From: JABDGM01 sp963738665
GTDB taxonomy: Bacteria; Planctomycetota; Planctomycetia; Pirellulales; Lacipirellulaceae
Length of the DNA stretch: 64,000 nucleotides
Direction: 5' to 3'
Assembly (NCBI GenBank): GCA_963738665.1
Contig: CAVTXL010000002.1
Span: 930,001 to 994,000 of the forward strand
The notes beneath the pieces were generated by a model, which had not been told where the DNA came from, searched no databases, and was given only the letters and a program-made list of their open reading frames with translations. Positions 39,501-46,731 of this stretch are shown here, piece after piece (position 1 is the first letter of the stretch; each line of letters begins with the position of its first letter). The position numbers and the translations under genes are program-made.

Positions 39501-39976
39501 GCGTCGTTCGCAAGCAGTTTGGTGCCAATCGCCTGCACCTCGGCCTCGCTCACCCCGGCGAACCAATACTTTCGAATCGTCGAAGCCGCCTGCAGCGTGA
39601 CGCCAATTTCCCCGGCGGCGGCAACTGCGGTCTCCGCGACTGGGTCCATCACGCCCGGCTTCAGCAATACCGTGACGCTATGCGTCTTCGCAACTTGCGG
39701 CCCTCGACCGTCGACCCTTGACCCTTGACTCAGACTCAACTCCGCATCGCCGACGCGCCCAATCAACGCCCGTTCCACGACGACGTCGGCAAGCAAATCG
39801 TTCGCCAAACGCTCAATTTGCTCGCGCGTGAGACCCTCGCCTTGCACCAAGAAACCATGCGCCGTCGCTACGCGCACGTCCGCCGCCAGATTCAACTCAC
39901 GGGCTGCCACGGCGATGCGGTCGCCCGCGCGGTCGGGCTGGCCTTCGGCCGGATGAATGTCAATCTCCCAAAGCAT
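36551..39976 (-). CDS. purL: Phosphoribosylformylglycinamidine synthase PurL with fused PurS-like domains and an in-frame sigma-like insertion
   Basis: 1,141 aa. The ATG at 39976 (MLWEIDIHPAEGQ) is chosen because the frame upstream lies inside tyrA and shows no homology; the genes overlap by 17 bp. Residues 1-85 and about 100-185 are two PurS-like domains. The synthase follows: TWSEHCSHKTLAGRI (active His), FKVETHNHPSALEPYGGANT, and, after an interruption, LPPGVLHPRRVMRGVVEGVR, GGRTGRDGIHGATFSSAEL, the acidic DCGAGGFSSAVGEMGE and a C-terminal CHDLSEGGLAAALAEMAF. Residues 357-520 are foreign: see the separate entry. Without them the protein would have 977 aa and be ordinary. A second, small insertion (residues ~84-96, SQGSRVDGRGPQ) joins the two PurS domains and is heptad-repeat DNA. 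The whole frame is open, which argues the protein is made. Confidence 0.92.
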   Translation of the reverse strand: MLWEIDIHPAEGQPDRAGDRIAVAARELNLAADVRVATAHGFLVQGEGLTREQIERLANDLLADVVVERALIGRVGDAELSLSQGSRVDGRGPQVAKTHSVTVLLKPGVMDPVAETAVAAAGEIGVTLQAASTIRKYWFAGVSEAEVQAIGTKLLANDAIEKLVFGPLQLDRLELGRPYHFELRTVPIRELGDDVLVRLSREGQLYLQPPEMQTIRQYFRELGRDPTDVELETIAQTWSEHCSHKTLAGRIAYRDEKGERQFDNMLRETIFAATQTIRKQLGSDDWCVSVFEDNAGIVRFDEEFNLAFKVETHNHPSALEPYGGANTGLGGVIRDILGTGLGAKPVANTDVFCFAPVTSQESRVKSREPESLDPRHDDPANEELKCRIREAVLSKQSALPTNKYQNCTDVELMLQVAEDDGTAFSCLVSRYQQPVLEKLTRSGFELGQAEDLAQQVFLRAYRARKRYLPKGEFAEWLFSIAASVASIRNRQLGDVARLQFEFPQEAGDGTRSVPATLGAALPPGVLHPRRVMRGVVEGVRDYGNRMGIPTVNGAVYFDERYLGNPLVFCGTVGLIPRDKSHKQARPGDLIVAIGGRTGRDGIHGATFSSAELTSQSEHVSGGAVQIGNAVEEKKVLDMLLAARDRGLYTAVTDCGAGGFSSAVGEMGEKIGAAVQLEKAPLKYEGLSYTEIWISEAQERMVLAVPEDRWPSLNELCASEDVEATVLGRFVPTGRLRLSYQDNQVADLDMKFLHKGRPLVVRRAEYKPSESRPLSVPQKSDYTADLLAILGSPNVASKEWIIRQYDHEVQGGSVVKPLVGAANDGPSDAAVVRPVAGSRRGMVISCGMNPRYGDFDTYHMAASAIDEAIRNAVAVGADPRRIAILDNFCWGDCERPETLGALVRAALACHDVSIVLGTPFISGKDSLNNEFSFKDENGQKRSIAIPPTLLISALGQVDDVATCVTMDLKEPGNLLFVVGETKSEMGGSHFALVNGLAGGQVPTVDPARAKATFAAVHQAISEGLVRACHDLSEGGLAAALAEMAFAGWLGARIQLESAPISADVDNSLQPAVRMFGESNTRFVCEVTPADRSEFERELAGVPYGCVGEVAAEPRLVVEWLESRVIDVAIGELKEAWQAPLRW
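38417..38908 (-). other. 492-bp in-frame insertion in purL encoding an ECF sigma region-2-like segment
   Basis: The insertion separates NTDVFCFAP from LPPGVLHP, which in other PurL proteins are only about six residues apart. It is 164 codons long, an exact multiple of three. Its start is a heptad repeat (38873-38907). Residues 52-134 of the insert (38507-38755) read CTDVELMLQVAEDDGTAFSC, LVSRYQQPVLEKLTRSG, GQAEDLAQQVFLRAYRARKR and YLPKGEFAEWLFSIAAS, which matches region 2 of planctomycete ECF sigma factors in order and spacing, including the core-binding DLAQxVFLRxYRAR helix. No region 4 follows. The 3' part holds the palindrome GGCACACTCCGTGTGCC (about 38437). Sigma fragment and purL share strand and frame. 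Confidence 0.85.
38873..38907. repeat. 7-bp-period tandem repeat at the purL insertion boundary
   Basis: CTCTCGA, CTCTTGA three times, CTCGTCA. It forms the first codons of the insertion in purL (encoding TSQESRVKSRE on the minus strand). Confidence 0.9.
39702..39729. repeat. 7-bp-period tandem repeat between the PurS-like domains of purL
   Basis: CCTCGAC, CGTCGAC, CCTTGAC, CCTTGAC. Translated in frame on the minus strand as part of SQGSRVDGRG. Same family as the unit at 38873. Confidence 0.85.
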
Positions 39977-40823
39977 CGCGGGCACGTTTGGTGTTGATCG
40001 CCTGTTGCAGAATGGCGCACAGTTGCCGGTTGTCCGAGTTTTCCAGCGCATCGCGCAGTTGCGTTGTTTTGGCCAGGAAGCGACCGAGCGCCAGAAGCAC
40101 ATGTTCGCGGTTAGCGACAAAGATCGGCTCCCACAGGTTCGCGTCTCCCGCGGCCACCCGCGTTGTATCTCGCCAACCGCTCGCCGCCAAGGGGAGCAAA
40201 TCTTCAGGCGTGGCCGCAGCCAGCGCGGCCGCGATTAAATGCGGCAGATGGCTCGTCGCCGCAAGTGCCCGGTCATGTTCGGCGGGCGACATCGTCACCA
40301 CCCGGGCCCCCAGGCTTTGCCAGAATCCGCTAATTTCCAAAACGGCCGCCGGCCGCGTGGTCGCCGTCGGCGTGACGACGACGATTCGATTTTCGAATAG
40401 ATCGGACCGCGCATGTTCGGACCCGCCGCGATGATCGCCGGCCAGCGGATGACTGCCCACAAACGGCGAACCGGTCCGCCGGCTCGACAGCCCCGCATCG
40501 ATTGTCGCGACGATCGCTTCCTTGGTGCTGCCGGCGTCGGTGATGAGTGCGTTCGGCCGACAGGCCGCGGCCGCTTGCAGCACGAGCTCCGTGATCGTGT
40601 CGACCGGCGAGCAAACGACGATCAACTCGGCCGCAGCGACTCCTTCGGCCAGGTCGGTCGTGCCGCGATCGATCGCCCCGACCGATCGCCCGCCATTGAG
40701 ACTGCTCTCGCGCCGGCCGATGCCGACGACTTGTCGGGCCAGTTTCCGCTCGCGCACGGCCAAGCCGATCGATCCTCCGATCAATCCTACGCCGACAATG
40801 GCAATCGAATCGTAAGCGGCCAC
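39960..40823 (-). CDS. tyrA: Prephenate (arogenate) dehydrogenase
   Basis: 287 aa. It oxidatively decarboxylates prephenate or arogenate in tyrosine synthesis. N-terminal NAD-binding motif IAIVGVGLIGGSIGLAVRER (GxGxxG), then VVCSPVDTI, ITDAGSTKEAIV and FVGSHPLAGDHRGGSEHARS, the substrate-binding blocks of the family, and the helical C-terminal dimer domain with SHLPHLIAAALA and GWRDTTRVAAGD. No ACT or chorismate mutase domain. Its 3' end overlaps the purL start by 17 bp, so translation may be coupled, an odd pairing of pathways. Prephenate versus arogenate preference cannot be told by eye. Confidence 0.92.
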   Translation of the reverse strand: MAAYDSIAIVGVGLIGGSIGLAVRERKLARQVVGIGRRESSLNGGRSVGAIDRGTTDLAEGVAAAELIVVCSPVDTITELVLQAAAACRPNALITDAGSTKEAIVATIDAGLSSRRTGSPFVGSHPLAGDHRGGSEHARSDLFENRIVVVTPTATTRPAAVLEISGFWQSLGARVVTMSPAEHDRALAATSHLPHLIAAALAAATPEDLLPLAASGWRDTTRVAAGDANLWEPIFVANREHVLLALGRFLAKTTQLRDALENSDNRQLCAILQQAINTKRARDALGD

Positions 40824-40838
40824 GGGGGCATTGTAGAA

Positions 40839-40925
40839 AGTCGAGAGCTAAGAGTCGAGAGTCAGGAGCCAGAGGAGCAACTCGAAAGCAATCCGACTTT
40901 CTGGCTCTCGATTCTCCGCTCTTGA
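40839..40925. repeat. Heptad repeat forming a hairpin between tyrA and the thioredoxin-NHL gene
   Basis: Left arm AGTCGAG, AGCTAAG, AGTCGAG, AGTCAGG, AGCCAGA (40839-40873); right arm TCTGGCT, CTCGATT, CTCCGCT, CTTGACT, roughly its reverse complement. The whole could fold into a long imperfect stem in the gap between two co-directional genes. Confidence 0.8.
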
Positions 40926-42647
40926 CTACTTCAGTGGCGCCAGCCCCTCAATCACTAGCGTCGACACCCGATTTGGCGCCGCCAGCTCCACGACGCGAAT
41001 CAAATGATTGTCCGTATCGGCAACCAACAGCTTGTCGCCCGCGGCGGCCAGTCCGCCCGGCTCGTTGAACGTCGCCGTTGCTCCGTCCCCGTCGTCGTGA
41101 CCCGCCTTTCCCGTGCCCGCGATCGTCTGGCACTTCCGCGCGGCTACGTCCACCATTTTGATTTTGTTGTTGTACGTGTCGGCAACGTATAGCTTCCCCT
41201 TGTACCAGGCGACGCCCAGCGGATGTTGCAGCCGCACCGCCTCGGCTGCGCCGTCCTTGTCGCCGAAGTCGAACAGCGTCCCGCCCGTCGGCCCGACGAC
41301 CGATGCGGCCTCGCCCGCCGCATCGAAAGGCACGCTGCGGATGATGCTCCCTTCGCTGTCGGCCACGAACATCTGCTTGCCGTCCGACGCCAGCCCGCTC
41401 GGTTGGGCGAAGGATGCAAAGCCCGATTCGTATGGCACGCGCGGCAACAACTGCCCATCAGTGATCGCCTCGCGGCCGTTGCCAGCGTACGGCCCGATTT
41501 TGCTCTCGTCCAGCGGCATTCGCCACAGTTGGTGCGTTCCGGCCATCGCCACGAAAAGTGCGTTGTCGTGGACCAGCACGTCCCACGGCGTTGAAATCGC
41601 TGTTTCGGTCGGTTTTGAGCGCGATTTTGCCCCCGCCTGCTGCCGCTGCAAGAAATCGCCGCCTGCGTCCGGCCACGCACTTCCCGGATCGCCGGTGCCG
41701 GCGATCGTCGTCACCGTTTTGTTCGCCAGGTCTGCTTTTCGCAGCAAGTGGTTTTCGGAATCCGCGACGTAGAGCGTTTCGCCGACGAGGGCAGCACCCT
41801 GTGGATGATGAAAGGTCGCTTTGTCGAACGCGCCGTCGTCGCTGCCGATCGCGCCCGCGCCGATCACCGTTTTCATTTTCCCGTCGAGGCTGCAAACCAC
41901 AATGCGATTGTGATTGCTATCGGTAATGAACAACCGCCCGCCCGCTTCGTCGGCCAGCACCTTGCCGGGGAAACGCAGCGGCATGGCCGCCAATTTTTCA
42001 TCCGCGAGCACCTGCAGCCGCGGCGCCGGTTTCAGCAATCCTTTGCCTCGATAATAGGTCAGGCCCTTGTCGAGCAGCGGCTGGATATCGTCAAACGTCC
42101 GCTCGCCGCTGGCCGCCCACACCACGTCGCCGGCCGGATCGATCAGCACGAGCGTCGGCCAACTGCGGGCGCCGAATTTATTCCAAATCCGCATCTCGGC
42201 GTCGTTCACCACGGCGTGCTCGATCTCATACCGCGCAATTGCCTCGCGAATATTCTGGCTGTCCTGTTCGCCGTCGAACTTCGCCGAATGCACGCCAATC
42301 ACGACTAGCTCATTCGGATATGCATGCTCCAGTTGCTTCAGCTCCGGCAATACGTGCATACAATTGATGCAACAGTAGGTCCAGAAATCGAGCAACACGA
42401 AACGGCCGCGGAGCGACTCCAGCTTCACCGGCTCGGCCGTATTGACCCACTCGACGCCGCCGTCCAGATCCGGCGCGGGAATGCGCCTGGCAAATGGATT
42501 GTCGTCGTCGCTGGCTGCCGTTTCTTGTTGGCCGGCGGCAAACCACGGAGAAGCCTTCTGGCCCAACAGCCAGACGCCAATTAAAAACAGCGCAACAATC
42601 GCAAGAACGCGCGCTCGGCCGGACCTACTTGTGTTGACGGTGCTCAT
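40926..42647 (-). CDS. Membrane-anchored thioredoxin-like / NHL-repeat protein
   Basis: 573 aa. An N-terminal membrane segment (VLAIVALFLIGVWLLG) places the rest outside the cytosol. Residues ~60-200 are a thioredoxin/TlpA-like domain with the redox motif CCINC in DFWTYCCINCMHVLPELKQL and the cis-Pro region ARSWPTLVLIDPAG. Residues ~220-573 contain five or six NHL repeats, each with a pattern such as LADEAGGRLFITDSNHNRIV, LYVADSENHLLRKADL and LLVADTDNHLIRVVEL. These form a beta-propeller. The order matches NHLRC2-like proteins. An electron donor is not identifiable here. A role in envelope disulfide chemistry is inferred from the anchor and CxxC motif. Confidence 0.9.
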   Translation of the reverse strand: MSTVNTSRSGRARVLAIVALFLIGVWLLGQKASPWFAAGQQETAASDDDNPFARRIPAPDLDGGVEWVNTAEPVKLESLRGRFVLLDFWTYCCINCMHVLPELKQLEHAYPNELVVIGVHSAKFDGEQDSQNIREAIARYEIEHAVVNDAEMRIWNKFGARSWPTLVLIDPAGDVVWAASGERTFDDIQPLLDKGLTYYRGKGLLKPAPRLQVLADEKLAAMPLRFPGKVLADEAGGRLFITDSNHNRIVVCSLDGKMKTVIGAGAIGSDDGAFDKATFHHPQGAALVGETLYVADSENHLLRKADLANKTVTTIAGTGDPGSAWPDAGGDFLQRQQAGAKSRSKPTETAISTPWDVLVHDNALFVAMAGTHQLWRMPLDESKIGPYAGNGREAITDGQLLPRVPYESGFASFAQPSGLASDGKQMFVADSEGSIIRSVPFDAAGEAASVVGPTGGTLFDFGDKDGAAEAVRLQHPLGVAWYKGKLYVADTYNNKIKMVDVAARKCQTIAGTGKAGHDDGDGATATFNEPGGLAAAGDKLLVADTDNHLIRVVELAAPNRVSTLVIEGLAPLK

Positions 42648-42769
42648 GCCCCAATGATATCCGTACCGCGGCGAGAAAACCAGCTAGTGCAGGCCCTTCG
42701 ATCCGTTCGACAGAGCTCACGGCCGAAGCCGCGAGCGGCAAAGCATTTCGCGGAGCGAAAGGGCGAACA

Positions 42770-43768
42770 CTACTTCTTCCCGCCGTTCATCGCCGGGAAC
42801 ATCTCGTTGATCATCGTGATCGCGGCCGGGCCGACCAGCACGATGAAAATGGCCGGGAAGATGAACAGCACCAGCGGGAAGATCAGCTTGACGGCCGTTT
42901 TGGCCGCCTTTTCTTCGGCCATTTGCCGGCGCCGCACGCGCATCGAGTCGCTCTGTACGCGCAGTGCCTGGGCCACGCTCGAGCCGAACTTGTCGGCCTG
43001 GATTAAGATGGCGGCCAGCGCTTTCAAATCGTCGACGCCGGTCCGTGCGCCCAGTTCATGCAGCACCTCATTCCGCGAGCGGCCCATCTGCAACTGCAAA
43101 TTGCTCAGCCCGAACTCTTCGGCGATCACTGTGTACGTCTTCTTCATCTCTTCGCTGACTTTCCGCATCGCCTGGTCCAGGCCCAGGCCCGCCTCGACGC
43201 ATACGACCATCAAGTCCAGCGCGTCGGGCAACCCGAAGAAGATGTTTTGCTGACGCGAGCGCTTCACAAACCACAGCACGACGTCCGGCAGGTAAAACAG
43301 TACGCCGGCGATAGCGACGGTGTACATCAACGCTTCGCTCGTAGCGCCCTTTGTGAACAGCATCGAGCCCCCGCCCGCGACGAAACCCAGCACCAGGCAG
43401 ATTGCCTTGAGCCCCAGGAAGATGCTGGGCGAAGTCTCGCCGCGGAAGCCAGCGTAATTCAGCTTGGCCCGCAGTTTGCCGACGTCCGCCTCGCTCTTCG
43501 GCTGCAAGTGCTTCGACAGCTTCGGCGAAGCTTTTTCAAGTAGCTTCGTCATGCCGTCGGCGCGTTTCGTCACGCCGCGCGCGTTGTCCCGCTCGCCGCG
43601 GCGACGCAGCGGGTCGCGAATATCCTCCAGCCGCTGCTCGGCCCGCGGCTTCCCGCGCGATAAAAGTTCCAACAACATCCACGCGCCGACGGCCACCGCG
43701 CCGAAACTGGCGATCTTGACCAACAGCTCGTTACTTATGATGGCGGCAAATGTTAAAAACATGTCCAA
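42770..43768 (-). CDS. tadC: Tad pilus inner-membrane protein TadC
   Basis: 332 aa T2SF-domain platform protein. Helices near residues 15-35, 120-170 and at the C-terminus (IFPLVLFIFPAIFIVLVGPA) flank a cytosolic loop with VCVEAGLGLDQAMRKVSEEM, the GspF-like motif, and a second conserved block (QADKFGSSVAQALRVQSDSM, RVRRRQMAEEKAAK). With TadB it forms the base on which TadA acts. It is the last gene of the tadA-tadB-tadC group on this strand and lies 103 bp after tadB, the gap holding a heptad-repeat hairpin. Confidence 0.93.
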   Translation of the reverse strand: MDMFLTFAAIISNELLVKIASFGAVAVGAWMLLELLSRGKPRAEQRLEDIRDPLRRRGERDNARGVTKRADGMTKLLEKASPKLSKHLQPKSEADVGKLRAKLNYAGFRGETSPSIFLGLKAICLVLGFVAGGGSMLFTKGATSEALMYTVAIAGVLFYLPDVVLWFVKRSRQQNIFFGLPDALDLMVVCVEAGLGLDQAMRKVSEEMKKTYTVIAEEFGLSNLQLQMGRSRNEVLHELGARTGVDDLKALAAILIQADKFGSSVAQALRVQSDSMRVRRRQMAEEKAAKTAVKLIFPLVLFIFPAIFIVLVGPAAITMINEMFPAMNGGKK

Positions 43769-43784
43769 GCTCGTCTATTATCTA

Positions 43785-43860
43785 TTGCGGAATTCGGATT
43801 GCCGATTGCGGATTCAAATGGGGATTGGACTCTTCTGCAATCCGCAATCCCAATTCCGCG
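43785..43860. repeat. Heptad repeat hairpin between tadB and tadC
   Basis: Left arm TTGCGGA, ATTCGGA, TTGCCGA, TTGCGGA (43785-43812); right arm GCAATCC, GCAATCC, CAATTCC (43837-43857). The arms are near complements and can pair. Confidence 0.85.
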
Positions 43861-43871
43861 AACCGAAATCA

Positions 43872-44840
43872 CTAGACTCGTATCGTCACAATCTTGCGAA
43901 TCAAAATGGCGCCTAAGAGCTGTGACACGATGCCGCCCACGAGCATCTTCTTGCCCAGGTCGTCGGTGAACAGCAGCATCAAGTAATCCGGGTTCATGCG
44001 ATACACAACGGCAAACAGCACGGGTGGCAAGGCCAAAAGCACGATGCCCGACAACCGGCCTTCGCCCGTCAGCGCCTGCACTTGGCCCCAAATCTGAAAC
44101 CGCTCGCGAATCAGGTGTCCGATCTTATCCAAGATCTCCGCCAGGTCGCCGCCCGTCTGCCGCTGCAGAATGATGGCGGTCGCGAAAAACTTCAGGTCGA
44201 GGTTCGGCACACGCGTTGTCATGTCCTCCAATGCCTGTTCCATCGGCTTGCCGAGGTTCTGCTCCTCGAACGTCCGGTGGAACTCGGTACTGATCGGGTC
44301 CGACATTTCCTGCGCCACCAGGCTGAAGCCGGCAGCCAGGCTATGCCCGGCCCTGAGCGCCCGCGCGATCAGCTCGAGTGCCTGCGTCAACTGCGACGCG
44401 AATTTCTTTAGTCGCTTCTTGCGCTTCATGAGCAGCCACAGAATCGGTAGCACGCCCAGAAACAGCGCCATCAGCGGCGCCAGCGTGACGCTCAAGCCGG
44501 CCACGCTCGGCAGCAGCAGGCCAAACGCCGCCAAGCCGCCGCAGATCATGCAAAACGTCGGCACCGTCATGGCCACGTTCGCTTGTTCAAACAACAGGCG
44601 GAGGTTTAAATAGCGCGAGACGAATTGTTCGAGGCTGCCCGCGCCTTCGGCGCGCATCGTGCTGAGCAGCTCGGTCATCTGGGCCGCTTCCGACTGGCCC
44701 CGCGACTTCTTGTTGCCGGTGAGCACGGAGAGCCGCTCTTCAACTTCCGCTTCGCGGTCGCCGCGCAACATGAAGGCCACTCCACCAACGAGTGCGGCAA
44801 CTCCAATAAACGCGGCAGCGTAAATAATGATTGGTGACAT
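43872..44840 (-). CDS. tadB: Tad pilus inner-membrane protein TadB
   Basis: 322 aa, T2SF platform protein paralogous to TadC. N-terminal helix (IIIYAAAFIGVAALVGGVAF), a helix pair around residues 95-135, a cytosolic domain with LTQALELIARALRAGHSLAA, GFSLVAQEMSDPISTEF, and TGGDLAEILDKIGHLIRERF, then two C-terminal helices. The RAGHS motif is the GspF-type signature. Located between tadA (105 bp upstream) and tadC. Confidence 0.93.
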   Translation of the reverse strand: MSPIIIYAAAFIGVAALVGGVAFMLRGDREAEVEERLSVLTGNKKSRGQSEAAQMTELLSTMRAEGAGSLEQFVSRYLNLRLLFEQANVAMTVPTFCMICGGLAAFGLLLPSVAGLSVTLAPLMALFLGVLPILWLLMKRKKRLKKFASQLTQALELIARALRAGHSLAAGFSLVAQEMSDPISTEFHRTFEEQNLGKPMEQALEDMTTRVPNLDLKFFATAIILQRQTGGDLAEILDKIGHLIRERFQIWGQVQALTGEGRLSGIVLLALPPVLFAVVYRMNPDYLMLLFTDDLGKKMLVGGIVSQLLGAILIRKIVTIRV

Positions 44841-44848
44841 AGGAATTC

Positions 44849-44940
44849 AGTGTCAGGTGTCAAGTGTCAAGTGTCAGGGTTCAGGTGCGACCAGTGTCAA
44901 ATTCATTCTTTCTGACACCTGATACCCGACACCCGACACC
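44849..44940. repeat. Heptad repeat hairpin between tadA and tadB
   Basis: Left arm AGTGTCA, GGTGTCA, AGTGTCA, AGTGTCA, GGGTTCA (44849-44883); right arm TGACACC, TGATACC, CGACACC, CGACACC (44913-44940). The arms are near-perfect reverse complements, giving a stem of about 28 bp. Confidence 0.9.
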
Positions 44941-44945
44941 TTTCG

Positions 44946-46271
44946 TTAGTCTCTCAACATGGTTCGTTCACGGAACGCGCTCGACGGCAGCCGCACGCCG
45001 CTGGCTTCCAGCCGTGACATGAACGTCGGCCGGATGCCGGTCGCCAGGAAGTGACCGACGGCCCGGCCCCGTTCGTCGACGCCTTCCTGCACGTACTTGA
45101 AAATGTCCTGCATCACGATCGTGTCCTGCTCCATGCCCACGATCTCCGTGATGTGGGTCACCTTACGCGGACCGCCTTGCAAACGGTTCGCCTGCACGAT
45201 CAGATCCACGGCGTTCGCAATCTGCTGCCGCATCGCCTTGGCCGGCATTTCAAAGCCGGCCATCAAAATCATCGTCTCGAGTCGGGCAATCGCGTCGCGC
45301 GGCGTATTGGCGTGGCAGGTCGTCAGCGATCCTTCGTGGCCTGTGTTCATGGCTTGCAGCATGTCCAGCGTCTCGGCCCCGCGGCACTCGCCGATGATGA
45401 TCCGGTCGGGCCGCATACGCAGACTGTTCCGCACCAGGTCGGTGGCCTTGATCTGGCCCTTGCCTTCAATATTGGGCGGCCGCGTCTCGAGCCGCACGAC
45501 GTGGTCCTGCTGCAGTTGCAATTCGGCCGCGTCTTCGATTGTCACGATCCGATCTTCAAAGGAAATGAAGCTCGACAGCGTGTTAAGCAGCGTCGTCTTA
45601 CCAGAGCCGGTGCCGCCCGAGATGATAATGTTCAGCTTGGCCTTCATGGCACCTTCCAAGAGCATCACCATCTCCGGCGTGAGGCTCTTGTAGTTGAGGA
45701 GGTCTTCCAGCTTTAGCGGGTTTGATCCGAATCGTCGAATCGTCACGCACGGCCCGTCCAGGGCCAAGGGCGGAATGATTGCGTTCACGCGCGAACCGTC
45801 CGGCAAGCGGGCATCGACCATCGGGCAGACTTCGTCGACTCGCCGCCCGACTTTCGACACGATCCGGTCGATGATCTGCATCAGGTGCTTGTCGTCGCGG
45901 AACTGCACCTGCGTCAGCTCCAGCGTGCCGCTCCGCTCGACATAGACGTGCTTCGGCCCGTTGATCATGATTTCACTGATCGACGGCTCCTTAAGCAGCA
46001 TCTCTAAGGGCCCGAGACCAAATGTCTCGTCCAGTACCTCCTCGATCAGCCGGTCGCGCTCCGAGCGATTGAGGAACGTGTCTTCGGTGTCGCACAAGTG
46101 CTCGACGACGAGCCGAATCTCGCGACGCAGCACGTCGCCTTCCAGCTCGCCGACGCGCGACAGATCGAGCTTGTCGACCAGCTTGGTGTGAATCCGCCGT
46201 TTGATATTCTCAAACTCGGCCTCTTTGTCCTTCTGAGACAGCGCAACAGGTGCATTCGAGAGTTTCGTCAT
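44946..46271 (-). CDS. tadA: Tad pilus assembly ATPase TadA (CpaF)
   Basis: 441 aa secretion ATPase of the CpaF/VirB11 type. N-terminal helical domain (LVVEHLCDTEDTFLNRSERD), EISEIMING-like segment (SISEIMINGPKHVYVERSG), Walker A in ISGGTGSGKTTLLNTLSSF, the Asp box RIVTIEDAAELQL, Walker B region DRIIIGECRGAETLDMLQAM and the His box GSLTTCHANTPRDAI. It powers pilus assembly from the cytosol together with TadB and TadC downstream. It starts the second part of the split Tad cluster and presumably has its own promoter in the 460-bp gap upstream. Confidence 0.96.
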   Translation of the reverse strand: MTKLSNAPVALSQKDKEAEFENIKRRIHTKLVDKLDLSRVGELEGDVLRREIRLVVEHLCDTEDTFLNRSERDRLIEEVLDETFGLGPLEMLLKEPSISEIMINGPKHVYVERSGTLELTQVQFRDDKHLMQIIDRIVSKVGRRVDEVCPMVDARLPDGSRVNAIIPPLALDGPCVTIRRFGSNPLKLEDLLNYKSLTPEMVMLLEGAMKAKLNIIISGGTGSGKTTLLNTLSSFISFEDRIVTIEDAAELQLQQDHVVRLETRPPNIEGKGQIKATDLVRNSLRMRPDRIIIGECRGAETLDMLQAMNTGHEGSLTTCHANTPRDAIARLETMILMAGFEMPAKAMRQQIANAVDLIVQANRLQGGPRKVTHITEIVGMEQDTIVMQDIFKYVQEGVDERGRAVGHFLATGIRPTFMSRLEASGVRLPSSAFRERTMLRD

Positions 46272-46731
46272 GGCGTGGCGTTCCTATCCGCGCGGATGGG
46301 AAAACGATTCCGGATTGTGGAGCACGAGCGCCTTGTCACCGCCCAAAACGGCCCAAGCACCCGCTAAAAAAGATAGGTCATTCGCAGAGGCCAGGCACGG
46401 CCATCGCGAAGCTGATTCGGAGGCCGCAGCGAGTCCGAACGAATGCACGGGTCGTAACAGTTGTAGGTGTGCCAAGAGGCGGCGTGACAGGCTGGCGCCA
46501 ATTCAGCCAGGTCCCTTCAGCCTCGGAGAATCGAAGATCCTGCGGCCCGCCCAGGCGGCCGCTCTCTGCGCAGCTGCATTCACTGCCGGCAATCGGCATT
46601 GACTTCAGTGGCAATCTTTCCTAAACGTTCTTCCGCGACCCCGCCCCCACTAGCCGCCCTGGTTGGCAAGCGAGCAGCGTCAAACCATTTTACAACACAA
46701 ACACCAGCGGCTCATGGAACAGGACCCGACC
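46272..46731. other. Divergent intergenic region between tadA and the glycosyltransferase gene
   Basis: 460 bp with no supported gene. Both flanking genes start here in opposite directions. No clear promoter, repeat or RNA motif found. Confidence 0.5.

Noticed and set aside
39977..40120. 48-residue extension of purL upstream of 39976
   Set aside because: It is an out-of-frame reading of tyrA; PurS homology begins at MLWEIDIHP.
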